DNA of 10,367 nt from contig JAFGJF010000298.1 in assembly GCA_016929205.1 (NCBI GenBank), forward strand, positions 1 through 10,367, in the 5' to 3' direction. The notes beneath the pieces are model-generated. The model saw only the letters and a list, made by a program, of their open reading frames with translations. It did not search any database and was not told where the DNA came from. Every line of letters starts with the position of its first letter. Within the stretch, counting starts at the first letter, position 1. Made by a program: the position numbers and the translations under genes. Shown here one piece after another: positions 1 to 5,989 of this stretch. The DNA comes from Anaerolineae bacterium. Lineage in GTDB: Bacteria > Chloroflexota > Anaerolineae > JAFGEY01.

Positions 1-495
1 ACATTCTTTGCAAGCCAAGCCAAGAAAGAGGGATTCCGCCAAATATCAGAGATTTTTACAGAAACGGCCAACCAAGAGAAGGAACATGCCGAACGGCTTT
101 TCAAGTTTTTGCAAGGTGGTGAAGTAGAGATCAGCGCAACTTTCCCGGCCGGCATCATTGGTAGTACGGTCGAGAATCTCATAGCCAGCGCTGGTGGCGA
201 ACACCACGAATGGACGGATATGTATCCCTCCTTTGCCAAGACCGCGCGGGAAGAGGGTTTCAGAGAGATAGCCAGCGTATTCTCAGCCATTGCCGTTGCA
301 GAAAAGCAGCATGAAAAACGCTACCTCGAACTGGCAAAAAATATAAAAGAGGGCAAAGTCTTTGAAAAAGACGAGCCCACGACCTGGCGCTGTATGAATT
401 GTGGCTACATCCACGAAGGCAAGAGCGCGCCCCAAGTGTGCCCAGCGTGTGCGCACGAACAAGGCCATTTCGAAATGCTGGGAGAAAACTGGTAA
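1..495 (+). CDS. Rubrerythrin, 5'-truncated by the window edge
   Basis: Reading frame 1 is open from the first base to the TAA at 493-495, giving the last 164 residues. Rubrerythrins are about 190 residues, so roughly 27 N-terminal residues lie outside the window. What is seen: a four-helix ferritin-like domain with the diiron motifs EKEH, EHHEW and EKQHEKRY (three E/H ligand clusters), followed by a C-terminal rubredoxin-like domain with CMNC and CPAC, which bind one Fe(Cys)4. Family knowledge: cytoplasmic NADH-linked peroxidase that detoxifies H2O2 in anaerobes and microaerophiles. Its start and promoter are not visible. It converges on the GH35-type gene, 121 bases away. A TTG near base 109 could be mistaken for the start, but the coding homology clearly continues upstream of it. 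Confidence 0.95.
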   Translation, partial: TFFASQAKKEGFRQISEIFTETANQEKEHAERLFKFLQGGEVEISATFPAGIIGSTVENLIASAGGEHHEWTDMYPSFAKTAREEGFREIASVFSAIAVAEKQHEKRYLELAKNIKEGKVFEKDEPTTWRCMNCGYIHEGKSAPQVCPACAHEQGHFEMLGENW

Positions 496-512
496 ATAGC
501 CAAAGGTAGGGG

Positions 513-587
513 CGGGAATGACATGTTTCCGTCGCAGTTTACCCTCATAACGGCGGGGCCGGGATTACAATCTGTTCGGGAATGACA
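513..587. repeat. Pair of 11-bp direct repeats between convergent genes
   Basis: CGGGAATGACA occurs at 513-523 and again at 577-587 in the 121-base gap between the rubrerythrin and GH35-type stop codons. No hairpin with a T-run is visible here, so I cannot point to a terminator for either gene. The motif could be part of a dispersed repeat, or chance. Confidence 0.3.
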
Positions 588-616
588 AGATGACAATGGA
601 TCTTGAAGCACATTGA

Positions 617-2251
617 TCATTCGTAGCGATAAACGGTGCAGCGCCCAATGCCAGTCGCCAACTGATTGGCAAAGGTGCGACCATCGCTCGACTGGTAATC
701 GACGAACCGCCACCAGTTGCCTCGTCCTGTCTCGTCCCCGTTCAGACGCCGGCCTGGGATCCATTGCCTACCTTGATAGCACCCCTCATCGACGGCGGCG
801 ATCCCGGCCAATGCCGGACCGGGGGGCAGGCCCTTGAATCTGACCCGAAAGCCAAACCCGGCGCCCAGGAATTCATCGGGGCCGAGGGCGATGATCAAGC
901 CGCCACCGCGCTCAGCAGACTGACCAAAGCCTTCATCCAGGGTGATTTCAAGCTCGTAGCCTCCCAACTCACGCGCGATCGCAGGCTGTTCAACATCCAG
1001 CAAAAAGCCAATCATGTCCCCGCCTTTGCCTTGATGGTCGAGAATAAGCGGCTCGAGCTGTCGCAACACAGCATAACTGCGCTGGAGGGGATTCTCTTCG
1101 GACGGTTCGACCGAGTCGATGGCAAAGGGAGAGACGCCCATCGCGTCGTGCTCGCCGAGGGCGTAAAAGACCTGGCGCGCGCCGATTTCGGTGCGCCGCA
1201 TTTCGGGAATAAAGAGCGGGTTGCCGCGCCGCGTATAGAGCTGACACCACTCTTGGAAATTGGGCTGGTAGATGTCGGGAGTGAGAAAATCGACGTGGGG
1301 CGCGCCGGCTTGCCAGATGTCCAGGGTGTGAGGCAAGGGACCGCCGCTGGGCCATTCACCGGGCTTTTGTCCGCCGCTCGCCCAGCCGCCGGGCGCTGAC
1401 CCCAAACTGCTCAACCAGGCGTTGACAAACATGGGCAGGGGATATTCCGCTTTACCGGCTGACGCGACTGCATCGATATAGCGCGCATAGTGCCAGGCCA
1501 TAAACAGTTCATCGGTTTCCAGCCCGCTGCCAAAGATCGTTTTCCAGCTTCCTTCCGTCTTGAATCCGTTCACCTGCCAACGCTGAGCCAGGTCCGGGCC
1601 CAAGTCGGATCGATGCTGTTGGAGGTGCTGGATCAACCTGGCTGGCACCGGGCCGGCAAAGGCTTCGTTCGCGGCGGGGGAACGGTCGCGCGAATCGCCC
1701 AGCACGCCAACCTCGTTTTGTATCTGGACCATGATCACAGTTTGCTCGTCGCCATCCACCTCGGCAAGATGGCGCATCAAAGCAGCAAAAGCTTTGGCAT
1801 CGGCATCGCGGGTCTCTGTTCCAAAGGTCGAGAGGATCTCGACCGTCTCTGTTTGACCTACTTTTACCCGGGGAAAACGACGAGTGTCACGTTTCACCCA
1901 GGCAGGCGCGTAACTGGACATCCCGTTTTTCCACGACCCAAACCACAGGAGGACGAGATGCAGATTGTGCTGTCTGGCCTGGCGAATAAGGCCATCGACC
2001 AGGGCAAAGTCGAATGAACCCTCCTTGGGTTCAACCAGCTCCCAAGAGACAACCGCCAGCACGGTGTTGAGATGCAGTTCCGTCAGCCGAGCCCAAATGG
2101 GCTCCATATAGGCCAAACTGGACGAGCTGGAATTGTGCAATTCGCCGCCGATGATCAGATAGGGCCGGCCCTTGACGACGAGTTGGGTAGCACTGCCTTG
2201 TTTGCGTAGATGGGGGATCCGTTCAGGGTTATGATGCGTTTGTTTCGTCAT
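617..2251 (-). CDS. GH35-type beta-galactosidase with C-terminal DUF5597 domain
   Basis: 544 residues. Residues about 20-400 form a clan GH-A TIM barrel: GGELHNSS near 35, then SWELVEPKEG near 69-78. The likely acid/base is Glu180 in VQIQNEVG and the likely nucleophile is Glu350 in LFIPEMRR. Residues about 400-544 match the beta-rich DUF5597-type tail seen in this branch of GH35-like enzymes. There is no signal peptide, so it probably acts in the cytoplasm on imported beta-galactosides; the substrate is inferred. I chose the ATG at 2251 because AAGGAGA lies just upstream. The frame is open to 2344, but that extension has no ribosome site and overlaps a hemolysin III remnant. It is the last gene of the leftward block. 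Length is normal for the family and both catalytic Glu are present, so it looks functional. Confidence 0.88.
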   Translation of the reverse strand: MTKQTHHNPERIPHLRKQGSATQLVVKGRPYLIIGGELHNSSSSSLAYMEPIWARLTELHLNTVLAVVSWELVEPKEGSFDFALVDGLIRQARQHNLHLVLLWFGSWKNGMSSYAPAWVKRDTRRFPRVKVGQTETVEILSTFGTETRDADAKAFAALMRHLAEVDGDEQTVIMVQIQNEVGVLGDSRDRSPAANEAFAGPVPARLIQHLQQHRSDLGPDLAQRWQVNGFKTEGSWKTIFGSGLETDELFMAWHYARYIDAVASAGKAEYPLPMFVNAWLSSLGSAPGGWASGGQKPGEWPSGGPLPHTLDIWQAGAPHVDFLTPDIYQPNFQEWCQLYTRRGNPLFIPEMRRTEIGARQVFYALGEHDAMGVSPFAIDSVEPSEENPLQRSYAVLRQLEPLILDHQGKGGDMIGFLLDVEQPAIARELGGYELEITLDEGFGQSAERGGGLIIALGPDEFLGAGFGFRVRFKGLPPGPALAGIAAVDEGCYQGRQWIPGRRLNGDETGRGNWWRFVDYQSSDGRTFANQLATGIGRCTVYRYE

Positions 2252-2255
2252 GGTC

Positions 2256-2262
2256 TCTCCTT
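2256..2262 (-). promoter_or_regulatory. Ribosome binding site fixing the GH35-type start
   Basis: On the minus strand AAGGAGA ends four bases before the ATG at 2251. It is the strongest Shine-Dalgarno match in the region and rules against the 31-residue longer reading. Confidence 0.7.
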
Positions 2263-2267
2263 GTTTT

Positions 2268-2399
2268 TCAGTCCAGATAAAGGCCGGTTGGCAAAACGTA
2301 AAAGAACACGGCCACAAAATGACAAAAGCTGCCCAACAAAACAAACAGATGAAAGATGGCGTGGTTGAACTTGATCCTCTCGTTCACTTTGCAGTCGTT
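2268..2399 (-). pseudogene. C-terminal remnant of a hemolysin III / PAQR membrane protein
   Basis: In the gap between the methyltransferase and the GH35-type gene, one minus-strand frame reads about 43 residues up to a TGA at 2270-2268. It includes NERIKFNHAIFHLF, then GSFCHF and FFYVLP. Family knowledge: the last transmembrane helix of hemolysin III (YqfA/PAQR superfamily) carries HxxxH followed by F-V-x-x-G-S and a third His, part of the zinc site. The match to that helix is close. The frame is blocked upstream by TAA at 2402-2400. I find no start codon and none of the other six helices, so this is a truncated relic about one-fifth of the normal length of about 210 residues. The preceding coding sequence was probably lost when the adjoining methyltransferase took its present position. 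Seen in the sequence: the motif and the stops. The gene identity is inference from memory of the family. Confidence 0.55.
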
Positions 2400-2449
2400 T
2401 TAACCGGTACATGGCACGTACCTGTTTGGCGCGATCCGCGAACCAGATC

Positions 2450-3100
2450 TTACGTTTCGCTGGTACACTGCTGGCCCACTTTTTCAAAGAGATAGGCATA
2501 GCCGGTCTTGGTGAATCCCGCCCCACGCATCGTTCGTTCAACCGCGCCGCGATCGATCGGCTTTCCGGTTTTTGTCTGGAAATAGGCATCCAACCCATCC
2601 AACACGAGCCTGAATGTATCGCCGCTTCTTTTGACGACGCCAATAAATAAAAGATCCGGGTCCAAATAAGCCAGGCTGGCATCGCCGTGGCTGTTGTTGG
2701 CCAGCAGGATGCCGCCTGTTTTCAGATACGACTTGCAGTGCTGCGATACAAAGCCGGCGTACAGCGAGATCAACAGGTCAAAGCTGTCTTTGTCTTCAGG
2801 GACCGGATCGGTGAAATCCGCCGCGTGAAAGCGCAGGACGGAGTGAGCAGCGTATTCTTTTTTCTCGCAAACGAACTCCATCGTCTGCTCAGCTGCAAAG
2901 AATTTGGGACAGCGTTTATCGCTGTCAACGTAGACCATTTCTGGCACGACAAACGATGGGGTGATGTGGCAAAAGCTGCCCGGATAGATCCCTTTACCGA
3001 TGTCGAACTGCCCGGCAAGCAACCTGAACAGCCCGAGCCGTTCGTCGCCTTTGGCGACAAAGTGGGCGTGGTACAGTTTGGGGACGCCGCTTTTGATCAT
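2450..3100 (-). CDS. Small class I SAM-dependent methyltransferase
   Basis: 216 residues. The compact Rossmann-like core shows SFVVPEMVYVDSDKR (45-63; strand ending in the acidic Asp59/Asp61 that would contact SAM ribose), FHAADFTD (91-98) and the strand DSFDLLISLYAGF (105-117), followed by LKTGGILLANNSHGD (126-140). Substrate unknown. The ATG at 3100 is preceded by GAGAGGA nine bases upstream. The same frame is open back to 3394, but that part is the neighbouring HEAT gene read after a frameshift plus an out-of-frame stretch, so I reject the 314-residue version. It starts 19 bases after the reconstructed HEAT stop and is probably co-transcribed with HEAT and deaminase. It lacks a textbook GxGxG loop, so the enzymatic call is moderate. 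Confidence 0.65.
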   Translation of the reverse strand: MIKSGVPKLYHAHFVAKGDERLGLFRLLAGQFDIGKGIYPGSFCHITPSFVVPEMVYVDSDKRCPKFFAAEQTMEFVCEKKEYAAHSVLRFHAADFTDPVPEDKDSFDLLISLYAGFVSQHCKSYLKTGGILLANNSHGDASLAYLDPDLLFIGVVKRSGDTFRLVLDGLDAYFQTKTGKPIDRGAVERTMRGAGFTKTGYAYLFEKVGQQCTSET

Positions 3101-3109
3101 CTGAGTGGT

Positions 3110-3116
3110 TCCTCTC
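3110..3116 (-). promoter_or_regulatory. Ribosome binding site of the small methyltransferase
   Basis: GAGAGGA on the minus strand, nine bases before the ATG at 3100. It supports an independent start for the methyltransferase, and so supports a real HEAT-gene stop just upstream at 3122-3120. Confidence 0.55.
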
Positions 3117-3141
3117 ACATCATTTCCAGAGGTGCAGATCC

Positions 3142-3148
3142 TTTTTTT
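3142..3148 (-). other. A7 run, second frame break in the HEAT gene
   Basis: Seven A on the minus strand. One extra A would rejoin the HEAT frame with its own stop codon at 3122-3120. Confidence 0.55.
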
Positions 3149-3269
3149 GTATTTGACATCTGGCTCGGTTTTAATCAAGGCCAATGCCAGCTCCTTGATC
3201 GTCTCATCCCTGACCTGGTCATACAGCCTTCTGAGGCCTTGAAGGATGTCGTAGCGGATCAAGGTACTA

Positions 3270-3277
3270 TTTTTTTT
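3270..3277 (-). other. A8 run, first frame break in the HEAT gene
   Basis: On the minus strand the codons are GAA AAA AAA TAG. One fewer A, or a +1 slip, carries the ribosome past the TAG into a frame that continues the HEAT-like helices. Runs of eight or more A are known sites of RNA-polymerase slippage and of sequencing error. Confidence 0.55.
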
Positions 3278-3544
3278 CTGAAATGCATTCTCTGAAACGA
3301 CCTTCGAACCCCGCCAATAAAAGCGCTTGCTGTCCTGCGAGCCCGACCTTCCACAGTGCTTGCAGCGCGTGCCTGGCGGTGACAAATCGTTCATCTCTGG
3401 TTACTGCGAACAGGGCAAAGTCGGCCAGCATTCGGTTTTCCGGATCGCTCTTGGCCAGATTGCACAGGATTTGGGCAGCGACGGACCGCACACGGTTGTT
3501 TTTGTGGGTCAGGTTTTCTACCATCTCGCCCCACACGTCAGCCG

Positions 3545-4060
3545 TTACCGCAATCGGGTCAAACTCTCCGCCCAGGCGCGCATGGGACCAGGGGGTTGTC
3601 GCACGACATACCGTTCAAAAAGGTGGATGCTTTCTTTTCGCAGCAGCCCTCCCGTGATCGCCGGCAGTTGGTAGCCGGGGATATCCTCCTCTTTTCTATC
3701 CCACGCTTTGGCCAACTCGACCGCCCCATCGCCCGGCGATTCGAGCGCATAATAGATCTCGCCCAGAAAAAAGGACATCGCCGCCCCCATACACATCAAG
3801 CACGGTTCGAGGGTCGTGAAAAGCCTGGCCTGGCGGCGTTGGTCAATCGACAGATCTTGCCGGTCGGCCTGTTCCAGCGCGACCAGCTCGGCGTGGCCCA
3901 GGTAACGGTTTTCGCGTTGTTCCGAGGCTGCTGCTCGGGCGATGATGCGGCCATCGAGGACCACGATCGCGGCGATGGGGAACTCGCCCTGTTCAAGAGC
4001 TTGGGCTGCCAGGGCCAGGGCTTGTCTCATAAACTGCTCGGGGGTTTTTCCATCATTCAT
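3545..4060 (-). CDS. Nucleoside/tRNA deaminase of the TadA-like cytidine deaminase fold
   Basis: 171 residues. The zinc site is complete: GHAELVAL with His56 and catalytic Glu58, then TLEPCLMCMGA with Cys87 and Cys90. This is the H-A-E / P-C-x-x-C signature of CMP/dCMP, guanine and tRNA adenosine deaminases. The region after the second motif (IYYALESPGDGA, then a C-terminal tail past residue 150) differs from what I remember of E. coli TadA. I therefore do not assign the tRNA wobble-adenosine role; a free base or nucleoside substrate is equally possible. The ATG at 4060 is chosen because AGGAAAAGCAGG directly precedes it; the frame is open upstream to 4129 without support. It lies immediately upstream of the HEAT gene (8-base gap) and follows a methyltransferase remnant. 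Confidence 0.82.
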   Translation of the reverse strand: MNDGKTPEQFMRQALALAAQALEQGEFPIAAIVVLDGRIIARAAASEQRENRYLGHAELVALEQADRQDLSIDQRRQARLFTTLEPCLMCMGAAMSFFLGEIYYALESPGDGAVELAKAWDRKEEDIPGYQLPAITGGLLRKESIHLFERYVVRQPPGPMRAWAESLTRLR

Positions 4061-4079
4061 CCTGCTTTTCCTATGGTTC

Positions 4080-4264
4080 CTAGCTGCGACAGCGATCGAG
4101 CATATCTTGTGGCAGGTCGCAGCCGTCAATATCGATGCCCCCTCACAACAGCAGCCGCGGCTACTCTATGTCGCAAACCAAGTCGAGGACGGGCTGGCCA
4201 AAGCGTTCGATCGCCTGGCAAACGAAATCAAGCCATAGGGCCGGACAAGAGGATCGCCAGCCAT
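4080..4264 (-). pseudogene. N-terminal remnant of a class I SAM-dependent methyltransferase
   Basis: Between the GNAT stop and the deaminase start, one minus-strand frame reads LDFVCQAIERFGQPVLDLVC (from about 4234), then D-I-E, TAG (4163-4161), PRLLL, TGA, then GGIDIDGCDLPQDMLDRCRS and TAG (4082-4080). Family knowledge: many class I methyltransferases read VLDLGCGTG, then RLLL, then GxDVxGxDxSxxML. The remnant keeps this order and nearly the same spacing, but the SAM loop GCGTG has become V-C-D-I-E followed by a stop. A plausible old start is the ATG at 4264 (M-A-G-D-P-L-V-R-P-Y-G), one frameshift away from the rest. The two in-frame stops, the frameshift and the loss of all sequence beyond motif II make it non-functional. 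The opposite strand also has an open frame here, but it explains nothing recognisable. Confidence 0.55.
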
Positions 4265-4269
4265 AACAC

Positions 4270-4755
4270 CTATAGATCCTTATAGTACCGGACCAAGGGC
4301 AAACCGGTGTAACCGGCCTTTTCGTACGATCGCCTTGCCGGAGCATGTCCCTCTTCGCCGCCTGTTCCGACCACGGCCAGTTTCATGCCAGCGGCTTTCA
4401 TCCGTTCGAGGGCGGTGACGTTCAATTCCGTACCGACGCCCTGATTCTGATAGTCGGGATGCACGGCGAGCAGTTGTACCTCTCCGGTGCTGTCTTTATC
4501 GTGCAATTCATATACCACAAACCCAGCAACTATGCCGTCCAGATCTGCAACCAGGGTATTGAATTTGTCCCTATCTTTGACCGTCGCTTCCACGCCCTCT
4601 TGCTGGCTCTTGCGCCAGTCCGGATAGATGATTGGATAGATTTGTGGACCCAATATTTGCTTGAACGATTTAAAGATGGGATCCCAGGCCAGGAGCGATA
4701 GTTCGATGATAGCGTCCAGGTCTTGATCGGTATAGGATCGGATAGTCACGTTCAT
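4270..4755 (-). CDS. GNAT family N-acetyltransferase
   Basis: 161 residues, the normal length for a single GNAT domain. N-terminal strand and helix: VTIRSYTDQDLDAIIEL. Core strands: IVAGFVVYELHD (75-86) and EVQLLAVHPDYQNQGVG (92-108). The last contains Q-x-x-G-x-G, which holds the pyrophosphate of acetyl-CoA. The C-terminal ARRSYEKAGYTGL is the usual last helix and strand. The acceptor (a small molecule or an N-terminus) cannot be predicted. The ATG at 4755 has GAGGG a few bases upstream; a GTG two codons earlier is less likely. It is the first intact gene of the leftward block, behind a promoter-like site at 4881-4909, with a 16-codon leader frame between them. Confidence 0.88.
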   Translation of the reverse strand: MNVTIRSYTDQDLDAIIELSLLAWDPIFKSFKQILGPQIYPIIYPDWRKSQQEGVEATVKDRDKFNTLVADLDGIVAGFVVYELHDKDSTGEVQLLAVHPDYQNQGVGTELNVTALERMKAAGMKLAVVGTGGEEGHAPARRSYEKAGYTGLPLVRYYKDL

Positions 4756-4782
4756 TGTCACCCTCTTTCGCGTTTTTTGAGG

Positions 4783-4833
4783 CTACTGCACTGTAGAGCG
4801 ATTGCCAAGTTCCCTAACTGGATTTTTGCTCAT
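4783..4833 (-). CDS. Possible 16-codon leader peptide upstream of the GNAT gene
   Basis: ATG at 4833 is preceded by AAAAGGAATAAAA, a well-spaced ribosome site, and encodes MSKNPVRELGNRSTVQ before a TAG at 4785-4783. The stop is about 28 bases before the GNAT ATG, and the frame lies inside the predicted leader transcript. It could be a regulatory upstream frame, the start of a lost gene, or chance. I see no codon run or hairpin that would mark an attenuator. Confidence 0.25.
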   Translation of the reverse strand: MSKNPVRELGNRSTVQ

Positions 4834-4880
4834 TTTTATTCCTTTTAGCGGACGAGCACAAAATGGGTCTTGAATGAGCC

Positions 4881-4909
4881 AGTATACTCGACTCGATGGC
4901 TAAATGCAA
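4881..4909 (-). promoter_or_regulatory. Putative sigma70-type promoter for the leftward block
   Basis: On the minus strand TTGCAT (4909-4904) and TATACT (4886-4881) are 17 bases apart. Transcription would start near 4874, leaving a leader of about 120 bases before the GNAT ATG. Confidence 0.4.
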
Positions 4910-4939
4910 GTTCAATCCAGGAAAAGCGAAACCGGCGTT

Positions 4940-4969
4940 TTAACCAACGCGCCAGACTTGTGATATAAT
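4940..4969 (+). promoter_or_regulatory. Putative promoter of the GH16 lipoprotein gene
   Basis: A perfect TATAAT at 4964-4969 with a weak -35 (TTAACC at 4940-4945, 18-base spacer), about 48 bases before the GH16 ATG. Together with the site at 4881-4909 it makes this gap a divergent promoter region. Confidence 0.45.
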
Positions 4970-5017
4970 AAGTGCAGTTACACATCTTGGCTGAATTGCT
5001 TTTACGGGAGGGGCGAT

Positions 5018-5881
5018 ATGAGACTGGACCTCGTTTTGCTGCTGCTTTTGGAGGCGCTGATGGTTGCCTGTTCTGCTGCTCCTACGCCGACACTCGCGCC
5101 AACGTCGACACCTGAACCGCCGCCCACACCCCAACCAACGCCGTATGTGACCGCCGGCGGCGAGTGGTCGCTGGTTTGGGGCGACGAGTTTGACGTGCCT
5201 GGCCTGCCCGATATGGCCAGGTGGGACTATGAGGTTGGGTACGTGCGCAACGACGAAAGCCAGTATTATACTTTGCGCCGTCCCGAGAACGCCCGCGTCG
5301 AGGATGGGATGTTGATCATCGAGGCGCGCAAAGAGGCGTACAAGAACTATGACTATACTTCGGCCAGCCTGATCACGCGCGGCAGCGGCGAGTGGACCTA
5401 TGGCCGGATCGAGGTGCGGGCCAAGCTGCCGACCGGCAAGGGCATGTGGCCGGCAATCTGGATGCTGGGCACCAACATCGACACGGTGGGTTGGCCGGCT
5501 TGCGGCGAGATCGACATCATGGAGAACGTTGGCTTTGAGCCCAACCGCGTGTACGGCAACATCCACACCACGGCCTACAACCACGTTAAAAAGACCAACA
5601 AGGGGGCGAGTTTGATCGTGTCCAGGCCCTATGACGAATTTCACGTTTACGCCATCGAGTGGTTTGAGGATCGGATCGACTTTTTCGTCGACGATCGCCG
5701 CTATTTCACCTTTGAGAATGAGAGCGCCGGATCGGACGTATGGCCCTATGACCGCCCGCAGTACCTGATCCTCAACATCGCCGTCGGCGGAAGTTGGGGC
5801 GGCATGCAAGGCATCGACGAGTTGATTTTCCCGCAGCAAATGCAGATCGATTACGTGCGCGTCTATGAGCGTGCCAATTAG
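5018..5881 (+). CDS. GH16 family endo-beta-glucanase (laminarinase-like) lipoprotein
   Basis: 287 residues. Residues 1-18 form a short lipoprotein signal: a Leu-rich core, then LMVAC with Cys18 as the lipid anchor. Residues about 20-44 are a Pro/Thr linker (repeated T-P), typical of Chloroflexota surface proteins. The GH16 jelly roll starts at WSLVWGDEFD (50-59). The active-site motif is complete: GEIDIMEN with Glu164 nucleophile, Asp166 and Glu169 acid/base. It ends with the MQIDYVRVYE strand usual for the family. Role: cleavage of beta-1,3 or mixed-linked glucan at the cell surface; the exact glucan cannot be read from the sequence. Start: GGGAGGGG seven bases before the ATG at 5018. Oddities: a Glu at position 12 inside the hydrophobic core, and Met rather than Leu at -3 of the lipobox. 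Confidence 0.93.
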   Translation: MRLDLVLLLLLEALMVACSAAPTPTLAPTSTPEPPPTPQPTPYVTAGGEWSLVWGDEFDVPGLPDMARWDYEVGYVRNDESQYYTLRRPENARVEDGMLIIEARKEAYKNYDYTSASLITRGSGEWTYGRIEVRAKLPTGKGMWPAIWMLGTNIDTVGWPACGEIDIMENVGFEPNRVYGNIHTTAYNHVKKTNKGASLIVSRPYDEFHVYAIEWFEDRIDFFVDDRRYFTFENESAGSDVWPYDRPQYLILNIAVGGSWGGMQGIDELIFPQQMQIDYVRVYERAN

Positions 5882-5922
5882 GATCGAGGTCGGGGCAGGT
5901 CGTAGGACACGTTTCCATCAGT

Positions 5923-5951
5923 TTGCTCTGGCCTATACCCATCGTTATACA
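5923..5951 (+). promoter_or_regulatory. Possible promoter before the isomerase-like gene
   Basis: TTGCTC (5923-5928) and TATACA (5946-5951) lie 17 bases apart in the 108-base gap after GH16, about 38 bases before the next ATG. Both hexamers are weak, and read-through from the GH16 promoter is equally possible. Confidence 0.25.
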
Positions 5952-5989
5952 CAATCTGTATCTTTTCAAGCAGACAGAAAGGTAAAAGA

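Larger units (their letters stand above)
3120..3536 (-). pseudogene. HEAT-repeat protein gene with two compensating A-run frameshifts
   Basis: From a GTG at 3536 the frame reads an alpha-helical HEAT-like protein: NNRVRSVAAQILCNLAKSDP, then FVTARHALQALWKVGLAG. It stops at TAG (3269-3267) right after a run of eight A. If one A is removed, reading continues in the next frame with LIRYDILQGLRRLYDQV and IKELALALIKTEPDVKYKK. If one A is then added at the run of seven A (3148-3142), the original frame returns and ends DLHLWK-TGA at 3122-3120, just before the methyltransferase ribosome site. The reconstructed protein is about 138 residues. The helical pattern continues across both breaks, so one gene is the natural reading. 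HEAT proteins are scaffolds; no partner is evident. The start is weak: GTG without a clear ribosome site, eight bases after the deaminase stop, and no ATG upstream. Assembly error, true decay and slippage cannot be told apart from the sequence alone. Confidence 0.6.

Noticed and set aside
764..2017. Long plus-strand open frames (211 and 175 codons) opposite the GH35-type gene
   Set aside because: They are antisense to a well-supported enzyme with both catalytic Glu, match no family I recognise and have no ribosome site. GC-rich antisense openness explains them.
2252..2344. 31-residue N-terminal extension of the GH35-type protein resembling a signal peptide
   Set aside because: No ribosome site precedes it, a strong one sits at the internal ATG, and the stretch is an out-of-frame reading of the hemolysin III relic.
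3101..3394. N-terminal extension of the small methyltransferase with a C-K-H-C zinc-finger look
   Set aside because: The first part is a shifted reading of the HEAT gene and the rest is the HEAT C-terminus. The methyltransferase has its own ribosome site and ATG at 3100.
3596..4285. 229-codon plus-strand frame, and an overlapping one ending at 4238 with coding-like composition
   Set aside because: Both run antisense to the deaminase with its intact zinc motifs and to the methyltransferase relic, and neither has a start signal or known family.
4940..5839. 299-codon minus-strand frame opposite GH16
   Set aside because: Antisense to a complete GH16 domain with signal peptide and catalytic motif; the translation is low-complexity in its His/Asp/Arg pattern and unrecognised.
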